A stretch of 64,000 nt of DNA from Phascolomyces articulosus (taxonomy: Eukaryota; Mucoromycota; Mucoromycetes; Mucorales; Lichtheimiaceae). Shown one piece after another: positions 45,742 to 60,721 of the stretch. The notes below the pieces were generated by a model that searched no databases, had not been told where the DNA came from, and saw only the letters and a list, made by a program, of their open reading frames with translations. Location of the stretch: contig JAIXMP010000025.1 in the NCBI GenBank assembly GCA_025677815.1, positions 248,001-312,000 on the forward strand, written 5' to 3'. Position 1 is the first letter of the stretch. Each line of letters begins with the position of its first letter. Made by a program: the position numbers and the translations under genes.

Positions 45742-47894
45742 ATGTCCAATCCAGTACAAGAAATTCAAATTCAAGTTGCAAAAGAACTTAAAGGCTTCGT
45801 TACTATCATTGGTATGGCCGCGTTTTATTATTATTATTATTATTATGATGGAGCGATAAAATTATCACAGAAAAAAAAATTATTTTACGTGTCGGAACGG
45901 ACCCAGCCACTACTCCCGAAAACCTTACGCGTTTTTTTGTTTTCTTGGTCCATTTTAACCCTATATCTATCTATTTGGGAGAAAGAATAGTTTGGGTAAA
46001 ATAACAAGAATCGAGAAAGAGAGAAAGGAAAAAGGATTTAGTAGTGGCTGGTTGGTGTTGTTATGGTTTTTTTTTCTTTACTTGACAACGACAAATAATG
46101 ATAATGTTATTTGTTGTTAGTCACCAAGAAGAAAAGAAAAAAAAAAAGAGAGAAAAAAAAGTCAGTCAGTCAATCAGTCAACTTATGTATTTATTTTTAT
46201 TATTAGTACTTGGTGCTTCGGGTGACTTGGCAAAAAAGAAAACATATCCTGCTCTTTTCAAACTTTTCAAGAATGGCTTTTTACCACAAAACACCCATAT
46301 TGTGGGTTATGCACGCACTAAAATGACACAAGAAGATTACCTAGAACGTGTGACACAATATATTAAGGATTCAGAAGATGAACTTGCACAATTCAAGGCT
46401 ATTACAAGTTATCACTCTGGTCAATATGATGATGACGCATCTTGGAAATCTTTGAATCAATATGTCACAGAAAATGAAGATAAACGAGGTTGTGCTCCAG
46501 GTCAACGTAACCGTGTTTATTATATGGCTTTACCTCCTTCTGTTTTTGTCCCTGTTTCAAAAGGTGTAAAGAAAAATGTTTATGTTCAAGATGGTGTCAA
46601 TCGATTAATTGTTGAAAAACCTTTTGGTATGGATACTGCAAGTTCAAATGAACTTGGTAAAGAACTAGGTGCATTGTTTACTGAAAATGAGGTAATTTTT
46701 TTTTTTAAAAAAAAACGCGGATGGATGCGAATGTGTCTGTTTTTGGACAGAATAATTGAAGTGTATGGGATGATATAAAAGATAACAGAAATAACTGATC
46801 TTTTCATTTTGATGATTATTATCAGATCTATCGTATCGATCATTATTTGGGTAAAGAAATGGTCAAAAATGTGATGACGATGAGATTCTCCAACATCTTC
46901 TTCAGTCAGATCTGGGATCGCAAATACATTGATAACGTCCAAATTACATTTAAGGAAACTATTGGCACTGAAGGCCGTGGCGGATACTTTGATGATTTCG
47001 GTATTCTCCGGGATGTTATGCAAAACCGTAAGTGAAAGAAGAATAACGTCATTTTATCTTTCTTGGAAATCTCAGCTTAATATCAAATTTTTTCCTCACG
47101 CTTCTGTTCTCCTATTAGATTTACTTCAAGTATTATCATTAATTGCCATGGAACGACCCATTTCTACCGAATCTGAAGCTATTCGTGATGAAAAAGTCAA
47201 AGTATTAAAATGTATTCCTCCTATTTCACCAGATGATGCTTTGTTGGGTCAATACGTGGCTGCCAATGGTAAACCAGGTTATTTGGATGATGATACATTA
47301 AAGAATAAGAAGAGTCGTACCCCCACTTATGCAGCATTGACTTTATGGATTCAAAATGAACGATGGGAAGGCGTGCCTTTCATCATGAAGGCAGGCAAGG
47401 CACTTGATACTGCCAAGGTGGAAATTCGTATCCAATTCCGCAATGTTGCTGGTAGTCTCTACAAGGGTGCCCCTCGCAACGAGCTCGTGATGCGTGTGCA
47501 ACCGCGGGAAGCTGTTTACATCAAATTCAACAACAAGCAGCCGGGTCTTTCCTACGGTACGATTCAATCCGACCTCGACCTTTCGTACCACGACCGCTTT
47601 ACAGATATGAAGATTCCAGATGCTTATGAATCACTTATTTTGGATGTTCTACGTAATGATCATTCCAACTTTGTACGTGATGATGAATTGGAGACAGCTT
47701 GGAGTATCTTTACACCTTTGTTGCATCAAATTGATCAACGTACTGACTTACCATTGCATACCTATCCTTATGGTTCACGTGGTCCAGCTGAATTGGATGC
47801 TTTTGTTCGCAAGTATGGTTATGATCGATCCAATGCCAATTATTCTTGGCCTGTGCAAAGTGTTTCCCATGCTAACAGCTCGAACAAGCTTTAA
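45742..47894 (+). CDS. ZWF1: Glucose-6-phosphate 1-dehydrogenase
   Basis: Four exons: 45742-45811, 46207-46691, 46826-47027, 47119-47894; 510 aa. The NADP-binding fingerprint [16 protein letters not shown], the EKPFG motif and the active-site signature [11 protein letters not shown] are all present, with the rest matching fungal Zwf1 (for example [20 protein letters not shown] and [13 protein letters not shown]). It oxidises glucose 6-phosphate to 6-phosphogluconolactone with NADP+ in the cytosol and is the main NADPH source of the pentose phosphate pathway. The first exon encodes only the poorly conserved 23-residue start and is followed by a 395-nt intron, the longest in the gene. Confidence 0.96.
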
Positions 47895-50800
47895 ATTCAT
47901 CCAATTATATATCCTCTTTTCTCCCACCCTCATTGATTGCAATTCTTATTATACAAACAACATTCTAAATACATATTCACACACACACACACAACACAAC
48001 ACATATTTCCCTTTTTTTATTTCAACGTCATTTTTTCTTCATTTCATTATAAAAAAATAACGAGATATTTTGAATTTATAGCATTATATATATAAATAGT
48101 CACTCTTTATGAAACAATCCTAGTTTTTATTCCCCATCTCTTTCCTCTTCCTTCTTTCACTTTGTAAACGCATCATTTCTTTTTGTTCTTTCTCTTTTTT
48201 TATTTTTTGATATATATAAATAATTATATTTTTTTGACTTTTGTAAAATTGGGTTTTATTTACATATTATATAATATTATATATAGCGTTGACCCTAATT
48301 CTTACTATAAGCTTCTTTTTAACCATCATCAACATCATTGTCCACGTGTTTCTATTTATTTGTTTGCTATTCTTTTATTACTTTATCAGTGTGTGAAAAC
48401 TGAAAATAGTAAAAAATAGTAATGACATATTTTAATGCTTGAAACAAAAAAAAAAAAGATTTTGAGCTTGATGATCTTTTTGTACCACCCAACATTTCAT
48501 ATGTCTTTTTAGTTGAATGATGGGAATCAACTTTTTTTTTACCACGCTTTAAATTTTACTCGGTTTTGGGGGGAGGGGATGAGGTAAAAAAGAAATCATC
48601 ATACACACTAATACAAGCATATTACTAGTTTTTATGTATTAATGTTAGTCTTTTTGATATTGTTTCGTAAAAGAAGAAAAAGGAAATATGACTATACACT
48701 CAAACCATGCCCTTAACGAATCATTATAACTAATAAAACAATACACTTTGAGAGTGCTTTATCATATGCGCATAGACAACAGAGTAAATATAAATAGTGT
48801 AAGACCATCATGCCAGTAAAAAAAAGAGAGTTGCACGTCGTGGAACACTTATTTTCTTTAGATTCTTGAAATTTACATACTACTCTATCAGGATAATCCA
48901 TTATGCTGCTGATTGCCATTCCAATACCTATCGACATGTCGTTTATTCGTTTTTTATACTTACACGTATGGCTAAATCCAACCAATTGAAAATTTCGAGC
49001 CAATTCATGATCGTTTTCAGCTTTTGGTAAACACATCTTTCATTATTTTGGGTAAATGGATTTACGTTTCGAAAAGTTCTTTGCCAATTCTAGCCGCGCC
49101 CATATTTCCAATTCATATTATCCTTTGTAAAGAGCAGATCAAGTACCGGGCTCTTTCCATTTACTCGTCTTTTATTATTCAATCATACCGAATTTATGAA
49201 GCACGAGTTATCTCTACGCACAACCCAAAATAAAATCACTAGCTCATGACCACATAAATAATTAAACAATAAAATCAAGTTCTGATGATTCTTTGGCAAC
49301 ACGGTTGGGAATGTTCCACCGATATGTATATAAAGTACAAATCTCCTTTAACGTTAATACAAGCCAGTGCTCGCCAAACTGGTCGTAAGGGACAAATGGT
49401 TCGAGCTTTTCAATATAACTTTTAAAACTATCCACGCTCTCTTTTTCTTGGTCCTTTTGTTGCTGATTGCTGAGAATATTTTCAGCAATAGATGGACAGG
49501 AAATAAAAATATTATCACAAAGAAGTGACATCTTTGGTGCTAGTCCCTTGCATTTCACGTTTGGAAATAATTGGTTCTTGTACAGGATAATCAGCATTTA
49601 GAATAAGTAAATGCCTGTACCTGTTTTTTAAGGAATTCATTAATTCACATTCGTTGGAGTATATGTGGATTTATAATAAAGTATTCGCTGCTCATAATCA
49701 CAATTTTATTGTGTACTTTTTGACAATTTCGTCTTCATCATATGCTTGAGAATCGTCATCACGTATAAAAGATCATTTATCGTTGAGCCCCATTTGCTCC
49801 ATGAAATCCAGAAGCTTATCTTTCTTGGTAGTTTCAAGTGAACAAGACGCTGTTTTTGATATGTGAAAACAAGAAGCACTTGTTTTAAAAATACCATTGC
49901 ATAGGATTGATGATATATATCTCCTACAATCAGTACAGATATATTTTTTTTTTAGATTTCTTTTCACACTTGTGATCGTACTGATGAAAACAAGACATTA
50001 AACAAATCAACATTTTTCTAGATTATCCACTGATATCCTGAAGTGTTGATGTACATCATACTTCATTGATATGTAATACGTACTTTTAGAGAAACCAAGA
50101 GGTATAGTATATAGAGTGACAGATGATGAATGGCTTAAATATTTTGTATATTATTATATATAAGAAGAAAAAAACGTGATCTGGTGGAATAAACACCCTC
50201 TTGATATTATTTTTTTCAAAGTTGTTTATACACAAACAAACAAAAAGAAAATAGAGTGACATTGTATCACATTCATTTAGTACAACTACATTTATTATAT
50301 ATACTGTATTGTGTTTGATTCCTATATATAAATCATTATTCATATATACGATCATATATCTGACAGCAAGATGCATGATAAATGGTATGTCATTAGAATC
50401 CAGTTTCTTGGATGATTACATGACATACATGGCATATCGGGATCATCCTTGAGTGCATCCATCACACAGTTATCTATAGATAAGTGGCTCATTTTTGAGA
50501 TTATTGCTTTTTTATTATGTTGATGAAATATAATAAAAAATTACCATAATAGCTAGTTAGTCAACTCACTACTGTCCCTAACTAATAGTCTGTTCATCTC
50601 GTTGTATCAATCACATCCCTTTCTATATACAGAAAGTGTAACATTGTGTTACGGGACCCTGTAAATCTGTATAACAAAAGATAATTCTGATAGACACCTC
50701 TTGATGGAAAATCATCGTCGTCATGAAAGTAAAGTATATGAACAAGCCCACTATTGTGTTATATATACATTCATGTCTATATAGCATATCGATACTTTGT

Positions 50801-51364
50801 TTGACCCATCTTCTATTTCCTCTCTATATATAAAGTCACATATATAAGATTTGGAACTAGAAACATGTTAAAAAAAAATTAAAAAATTATTATATATTAT
50901 ATACGACAAAATAAAACTTTTGTTGATAACAAATATAATAATAGTATATACATGAAAAAAAAAAATCAAACTTTTTAACGATTGAAATAAAAAAAGCAAA
51001 TGAGCATATGTATTAAAGTAAAAAGAAGGCAGGCGACCCACAAAAATACATAAAAAAAGGTAGATAAGGTGTGATTGTTATGCGCATAGAAAATGATAAT
51101 AAAAGAGGAAGGGCGTAAAATAAATGATATATAAAAAGAATAAGGTATTACAAAAAAGGAAGGGCATATATTAACTTTGTGTGTGTATCATCATGAGTTA
51201 TGAGTGTATATAATTTGTTATAATATTAAGTGGGTTATTTTTTGGCTGCGTTGTTATTATTTATATTGAAATATATATTTGTGTATTTGCGTGATGATTG
51301 TTTATGTTGAGTTGTAAAGATACAATCGATGGATTGAAACATTTGCTTTTTTTTAAAAAAAAAA
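47895..51364. other. Long gene-poor region with a decayed gene
   Basis: 3.5 kb. The left part (47895-48700) is AT-rich flank of ZWF1 with a CA run at 47979-47993. Open fragments on the minus strand at 48713-49967 look like remnants of one gene (separate entry). 49970-51364 is AT-rich without recognisable features. Confidence 0.5.
48713..49967 (-). pseudogene. Decayed protein-coding gene, family not certain
   Basis: Three minus-strand open fragments in order, 49967-49773, 49597-49262 and 49036-48713, separated by stops and frame changes. Pieces such as SYIEKLEPFVPYDQFGEHWL, YRWNIPNRVAKESSELDFIV and AENDHELARNFQLVGFSHTC look protein-like. They remind me of an expanded, uncharacterised family common in Mucorales genomes, but that is recollection and not shown. 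No set of splice sites restores one frame. Read as a pseudogene. Confidence 0.35.
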
Positions 51365-51793
51365 TTAGGGTGATGAACTCGCCCGAACCATGGATTGCGA
51401 TCGTTGACGTCCACCGGGTTGTACTAGTGGTTGTGTAGCCATTCGTAATAAACGACTATTCGTAGCTGTAACTGTAGGCCAGGATCGACGGTTATTTTGA
51501 GGTCGTCGAATTTCAGGAGGACAAGAAACTACCGAGTTTCGACTTGCACTGCGTTGTCTTTGTGTAGGTTGTCGTCGAACAGAAGTGGATGCACGTTCGA
51601 AATCCATAATATTAGCTGGTGCAGCAGAAGGTAAGACACGTCCACTTGTTTTACTTTGGGCAGTAATTGCACGTTGTGCTTGTTCAATAAGGACTTGAAG
51701 CATTCCCTTTATCCGTTCAAATACTTGATCTGCTTCTTTATCGCTTTCTTCATCTACATCCACATCCATATTTTCATTTTCATCGTCACTTTG

Positions 51794-51840
<47 letters not shown>

Positions 51841-52998
51841 AGAGAGAAATGGGAATTTTAGTTATAAAAAATTAAGATAAAGAGAATCAATATATATGTT
51901 GTTAAGTATCTCACTTCAGAAAATGTCATGGAAACGGGCGTGGGAGGTAACGACGTATCCACTTGCCTAATATAATCAATATGAGTATATATTTTTTGTT
52001 TTGTTTCCAATGGTAACGGGATGTGGGAAACATAAAATATACCAAATACTTGGGTTCATCCTATTTTTTTATTACCTTTGTGTAAGTTGACGTTCGAGAG
52101 CTGCAATACGTGCAGCTTGTTGACGTGTCTGTTCTTCCAATGAAGCATTCACGGTGGATAAAGAGTTGATTTCAATCTCCAAGTCGGCAATCTGTGATAT
52201 ATTTAATATGATTGTTATTATTATTATTATTGTTTTTTTATATTTATGCAATGCGTCAATACAGATACGTTTTTTTTTTTGAAATAGCAATACACGTGAA
52301 CCGTGCGTGACTCCAAAAATTGTTACCTTTCGACCAAGTTTCGCACTACCATGATGAATACTATTATTACTACTGCTCATAGTACTCATATTATCATCAT
52401 TGATGGTAACAAATTCACCTCTACCATTCAAAATAGTACATCCTTGTTTCATTCTTGCAACGACTTCTGGTTCTTCCTCTTCTTCACTATCTGAGGAGGA
52501 AATTTCTGGCGTGATATTATCATCCGAATCATTACTCTCTTCTTCAATATCATCCTCATCTAAATCATCATCATCCGTACTATCGGTCGACATTTGAGAC
52601 AGTGCAGCAATTCGAGATAAAGGTGTATAATGATTTTGTTGTTGCTGAGGATATTTTGTACCAAGGGGTGACATGGGACGATATTGCATATGCTTTGCAA
52701 TCATGGACCAGCCCGTAGGTGAAGGCGAACGTACCGTCGTGAATGGTGAACCAGGTCTATTATGAATTAAACCATTATTGAATTTGTTATACGATTGAGG
52801 CTCAGTCGAAAGAATTGAAGATGACGAAGAAGACCATGTGGAAGACGATGTCATGGATCCTGCTGTCGTGATCGATGGTGTTGAAGGTTCGTTATGTTGG
52901 GCTAAAAAGTAAGGACGTCTGAATGCTTTTAACAATGGAGACGAAGGTCTAATAATATTAACAGCCCGGGGTGGGCGGTGTCTTTGGTCTTCTTCCAT
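51365..52998 (-). CDS. Ser/Pro-rich coiled-coil protein of unknown function, 422 aa
   Basis: Four exons on the minus strand: 52998-52327, 52191-52076, 51966-51915, 51793-51365. Starts MEEDQRHRPPRAVNIIRPSS. The first 150 residues are rich in SP/TP sites (RPGSP, VRSPSPTGW, RPMSPL) typical of proline-directed kinase targets. An acidic stretch (DDDDLDEDDIEEESNDSDD) follows, then a coiled coil (DLEIEINSLSTVNASLEEQT to AALERQLTQR), another acidic patch and a basic Arg/Ser-rich end. No catalytic domain seen. A regulatory or scaffold role is possible but not shown. The third intron ends in a 42-nt T run at its 3' splice site. Confidence 0.72.
51796..51837. repeat. 42-nt homopolymer A (T on the coding strand)
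   Basis: An uninterrupted run of 42 A on the plus strand. On the minus strand it is the polypyrimidine tract directly before the 3' splice site AG (51795-51794) of the Ser/Pro-rich protein gene, preceded by CTCTCTCT. Confidence 0.95.
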
Positions 52999-53235
52999 AA
53001 GGCTATTTTATATTTCTTAATGATAAGAAAAAATATTATTAAAAATAAATAATAATAAAATAATAATAAAGAAGCCAAAGAAGATAATAAAAAAAGAAAA
53101 AGAAAATATAAAAAATAAAATATAAAGGAAAATGGATTGAAAAGGGCAATTGTTTATTCCAATTTTTTGCATACTAAAAACCCCTCCCCAAGTACTTTTT
53201 TAGTTACACACATATTAAATCCACTAACACCTAAT

Positions 53236-55487
53236 CTATCCTTGTTTACGACGCTTATCCCGAGGCCCACCTGTAGGTGGCTGTTTCTTTTTATATATCA
53301 TTATTAATAAGATTAGAAAGAAAGAAAGAAAACGAGTTAATAAAACAATAATAATAGCGCACGTATATATGCAGATATATGTGCACGTACTTTGTATAAT
53401 AGTCAAAACTTACCCTGGCCGTCTGACCTCGTTGATTCTTTGTACGATGCTCTGCTTCCATTTTATCAACATTCTTTTTTAACTCAAGCATGTGAAGTAA
53501 AGAATGATGCAGTATATCATATTTCTGCACAACTTGGTTTGTCGGCATCATCGGGCGGATAGCTATTTCATATTCAATATAATCAGTCAGTCCACTGGAT
53601 AAAGACTTCAACTCCTCCCCCAAAAAAAGAGGCGATTTTTTTATGTTATTATTATTATTCAACTCAGCCATATTCTCTCTAACTTACGAATATCTAACTC
53701 GCCCATTGCTTTTAATAGTTTTTGTTGTAATGCTTGTTTAGTCACCACAGGTAACTTTTGACTTCGTACATAAACGCCTTGAACCATTTTTTCTTTTCGT
53801 TCCGGTACCACATCTTGATAAGAGATATAAAAAAAAGGGGGGGGGTTATTATTGAGTATAATGAAAGTTTTCAAATTGAACCGAAATAAAATACAATAGA
53901 ATAATAAAATACCTTCCAAAATACCGGAAGAAGCATTCGATATCCGCCGATTCTTCTTATTGGCACTACTACTACCACTGCTACTACTTGGTCCCGTTCC
54001 AGTTTCCTCCATTCTTTTCTTTTTCTTATTATCCAATCCAACCGTACTTGGAGTGCCTCCAGCAATACCAATACCTCCAGGGGTAGCTAATGTTCCTGGA
54101 CCACCACTACCACTCGCTGCAACTGTATTTGTGGCGTTTCCATTTGCTCCTGCTGCATTATTACTACTTGATCCTCCTGTAGGCGTAAGTGGAGTAGGTG
54201 GTGCTTGCTGAGCTTGTTCAAGTTGTAATGCGTTGAGTAACGCTTCTCGTTCACGTGCTAACCGTGGTTCATTTAATTCGATGCGTCTGGCTTCAACAAA
54301 TAATGCTTGCTCTTGTTCAATTTGTTCTTTAGTTCGATTAAATAATGTTGTTAACGCTTCTTTACGTTCTACTTCTTTATCTTTATCAAATGCATATTGT
54401 TGAATAAGTGCTTGTCGTTCTTGCGGGTATTCACCAGGTGTATGAGGTCTGGCCTTGATCAACTTCCGTTGTACAGAATAATATCGATCTTTTAGATCCT
54501 GTATTCAGTTATTCACAATTCGTTCATTAATAACAAATAATAGTAATCATAGCCAATGTATAATTATAAATATATTCTCACTACATTGCTGTTTATTCAT
54601 ATTTCTCTCTAATCTAACCCCAAAATTTACACATTCCTATCCATCAATATATCCTTTTTTTCTCTTTCCCTTTTTACCTCCATACTCCTTGATTTCTCTC
54701 CAAAACTATATCGATCTTCAATTATTGGAAAACGTAGATCAAATCGTTGACATAATTTGAATAAATAATCCGTTTCATCCTTACTCCAATCTGAATCTAA
54801 TAAGCATGAATATATATATGGTGAATAATTGTGCTATAGAGTATATCAATTTAACTTGTGCAGTACCTGTCAGGTATCTATCATAATCTTCATCCGTATA
54901 TTCAGGAACATCAATAACACGATTAAATTTCGCGAATGTATATTCTATTTATTTATGCCAAAAATAAAAAAGAAGAAACATTTTTTCGTTAGTCGTAACA
55001 TCTATTAATCTATCTATCCATATATTCATATATGTATAACTACCTTCATTGTTTTTATGTTCAGGTATCCAGTGTTGTAATACAAGATCGTCAGGTCGAG
55101 CTGGATTTGTAAATGATTGTTGAATCCTAAATGATATAGTAAAATAAACATTGCTCAATGATGAAGTTCCATGTTGCCACTCCAAGTTTTTTCTTTTTCA
55201 ATTTATAAATAAATCCATACCAGGGTGTTGCTTTTTGTTTTGTATTATATTTAGCTTTAAACGTCGGTTTTACAAAGGCAATGGGTGGTGCACCACCTGC
55301 AAGTGCGTATATATCTCGACTTATAGAATCTGTGAACCAAATATATATATATATATATATATATAGGCATGAATCATATTAGTTTTTGATCTTTGGCATT
55401 AGACTAATATATTTTATATTGAATTTGAAACAAACCGGATTGCTTTGTTGATGATATTAATTGTTCTTTATTCCCTTCAGAATTCAT
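53236..55487 (-). CDS. SWC4: Swc4/Eaf2 (DMAP1 homologue), SWR1 and NuA4 subunit
   Basis: Nine exons on the minus strand: 55487-55436, 55329-55221, 55126-55044, 54944-54867, 54796-54678, 54498-53913, 53813-53688, 53562-53414, 53286-53236; 450 aa. The N-terminus has [20 protein letters not shown] and [17 protein letters not shown]. The SANT/Myb domain reads [44 protein letters not shown], as in DMAP1/Swc4. A Gly/Ala/Ser linker and KKKKR precede the C-terminal DMAP1 domain ([20 protein letters not shown]). The protein is shared by the SWR1 complex, which deposits H2A.Z, and the NuA4 acetyltransferase, in the nucleus. Ends basic ([10 protein letters not shown]). Confidence 0.9.
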
Positions 55488-56098
55488 TGTGTAATTATAT
55501 ATGTATATTTTTCAGTTCAAAGCTGTTTTTTTAAGGTGCAAAAATCGATGGTATGGGAATGGTGTCCAAAAAGCATACATAATTTCATGTCTGGGGCATT
55601 TTTGGGCCAATCATTTTCCTTTTCTTAAAACAATAGACACAAGACTACCATTTTTTTAAACAATAACACAATCAATTCTCGTATATTGTAGACACTTTTG
55701 CTTATTTATTACCATGAATTGTATATTTATTATATATTTACTCTGACAACAATTAACATATCAGTAGGTAAAGTCTACTATGGAAATTTGATTGTTATTA
55801 TTGTTATTTTAGTTGTCTTTTCAATAAACCAATTATATCTCATATTCAGAAATGATGGACCCCCATATTCGATTATTACTATCAACATGTTTGTCAGTAT
55901 ATATTAGATAATAGTAAATGCATATCCATAAGAGCTATTATATTCTTCAATTATTGGATGGGGGAACTAATGGGATGAATAGAATGGTTGTTTTCTAAAG
56001 GAGCTTTAAAAGATTAGAAAATAGTTTAAACACCATGATTTAATCTTATCTCCATTCATTATTCTTTCTCTTTTTTCATTTCTCTCTCATTCGTCTTT
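55488..56098. other. Intergenic region between divergent SWC4 and OYE gene A
   Basis: AT-rich, no gene seen. A CT-rich run at about 56056-56098 lies directly before the OYE start codon. Confidence 0.6.
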
Positions 56099-57411
<1,313 letters not shown>

Positions 57412-57447
57412 AGTTTAATCAATTATGTAAAGATATCCATTATTATT

Positions 57448-57467
57448 TGTAACATTATAATTTCTAT
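57448..57467 (+). promoter_or_regulatory. Conserved 3'UTR block with Puf5-type element, OYE copy A
   Basis: 20 nt identical in the sense strand to the block in copy B's 3'UTR. It begins TGTAACATTA, a perfect fit to the published yeast Puf5 consensus UGUAAYAWUA. It lies 36 nt after the stop codon. AACAAATACA (57471-57480) is also shared. Confidence 0.65.
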
Positions 57468-58300
57468 CATAACAAATACAATGTATGTACACTGTATGCA
57501 GCAAATGGTAGATTTGTAGAAGGAGGGGAATGTACCGATAAGCACTATAATAAGAAAAAACAATGATATTCATACGCCTATGTTTTCCACATGTTACATT
57601 ATCTGATTCTTTAGATGTTGCAAAACGTCTTATACACTGTAAAATGATACAACCTAATAATGGAATATATCGGTGACTGTATTTAGAGGTTCTGAAAAAA
57701 AAAGAGAAAACACACAAATACGCGTTTCGTATATGTTATAAATGTAATATATAATCAATATTGAAAGTAAAAAAAGAACAAACGGTTCTTTATTTTGGCC
57801 TTCTGGGTACCAAGTCATCCATCAAAACAAAGCAATCATATATCCGTATAAAACGCAACTTTATGATCCTTTATACTTATTACTGTATATATATTGTGGT
57901 AACTTTGGGTGTTATACTTTCATCTTGATTAAGAGTTGATGTGCTTGTCCCGGTTATTTAAGTAAAGGGTCCTTTACGACCATGAGAAAAATATAAAGAA
58001 AAAAGAATAGGCATGTTTATATCACTTGAATTGTTCTTCAAATAGAAGGGTAACTGCTGATCCCACTGTATAATATTATGACTCGTTTGGATCGCATAAT
58101 AATAACGATTTCAAAATACCATTCAACCCATCCATTTCTTATATGATATAAATTCTTCCATGAGCCTTTCCTTCATCTAGCCTTACATTATTTCCTCCAT
58201 CCAATGAATTTCTTTACATTCATCTCGCAAATAATAGTTTCAATGAAATAGTATTACGTATATATTGCATAAATAAATAATAGTTTTATGTATTTGTTTA

Positions 58301-58320
58301 ATAGAAATTATAATGTTACA
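58301..58320 (-). promoter_or_regulatory. Conserved 3'UTR block with Puf5-type element, OYE copy B
   Basis: Minus-strand counterpart of the block at 57448-57467, 36 nt after the stop codon of copy B, starting TGTAACATTA. The shared AACAAATACA follows (58298-58289). Confidence 0.65.
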
Positions 58321-58356
58321 GTTAATAGCAGGTATCTTTATATAGTTAATCAAAAT

Positions 58357-59722
<1,366 letters not shown>

Positions 59723-60721
59723 TTTTTTGTTGATGAAAAGATAATAATACGATATATGTTTCCAATTATCAGGGCTTTTTATATGAAAATCGCTGTTTGA
59801 AATCGCGGTGATTATTGTGTAATAGTTATGTTGAATAATCCACGTTCCATTTTATTCGACAGAGAGGTGACGGAGTTCAGCCTATCTCTCCTTAAAACTT
59901 TTTTTGACACCTTTTTGCTGAATAATCCAATGGTCGTTTATTTTTATTTTTTCTAAAGAACCTCTTGATGCCTCTACTATGATCCTCGACTTGATTTCCT
60001 TTTTCATCATCTTTATACTACTCTTAATATTTATTTATCTCAGAATATTTAGGTTTTGACTCGGTCCTAAATTTCTGTAAATGGGAATGACAAGGTGCTT
60101 AATTTTGTTGTACAAGATAGCTTTATGCTACACAAAGATTGAAGCAAATAAAACAAGAATATACCGTCAAATTAATGTATAATACTTTGATTATTAATCA
60201 ATCAAGGATAAGTTTGAGCAGTATAACAAATACCCATGCACTCCTTTCTTTTATCCTCTTGATAAGCATATTTATATTATTAATACCATTTTGCTTCAAC
60301 GTTTATTAAAAAAGTTATATTTACAAAATGATAAAAATAATCCATTGTATTATTCATCAATGCGGGAATGGTATAATACCTCAAATAAACTGTCACAATA
60401 ACTCGCGATGGTGTCATCTTTCATTTTATAATTAATTTTATGCATAGGACATGTTTATCAATTGTATTACTAACTGTTACAGGACTATTATGTGGTCGTC
60501 ATCAGCAAAGCTACCAAATATGCTGAAGAGCAAATCACATAATATTATAATGAGATGTAATGAAAAAATAATCAACAAATGTCGTGAAATATACAATGTA
60601 AACAAATAGGATGATACGTAGAAGTACATACATAATGTGCTCCATATTCCAAAAAAAACATATATATAAAACAAAATACGCATATAAGAAATAATGATTG
60701 CAGCAGATGTTATGTATTAAA
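59723..60721. other. Intergenic region
   Basis: Upstream of OYE copy B and downstream of the F-box gene. AT-rich. No gene, RNA or clear regulatory site seen. Confidence 0.6.

Larger units (their letters stand above)
57412..58356. other. Convergent 3' flanks of the two OYE genes
   Basis: No gene recognised. The first about 75 bp and the last about 70 bp are similar to each other in inverted orientation, that is, the two 3'UTRs are homologous (see the paired repeat entries). Confidence 0.7.

Noticed and set aside
45598..45990. 130-codon open frame covering ZWF1 exon 1
   Set aside because: It reads through the ZWF1 leader and first intron; ZWF1 splicing explains the region.
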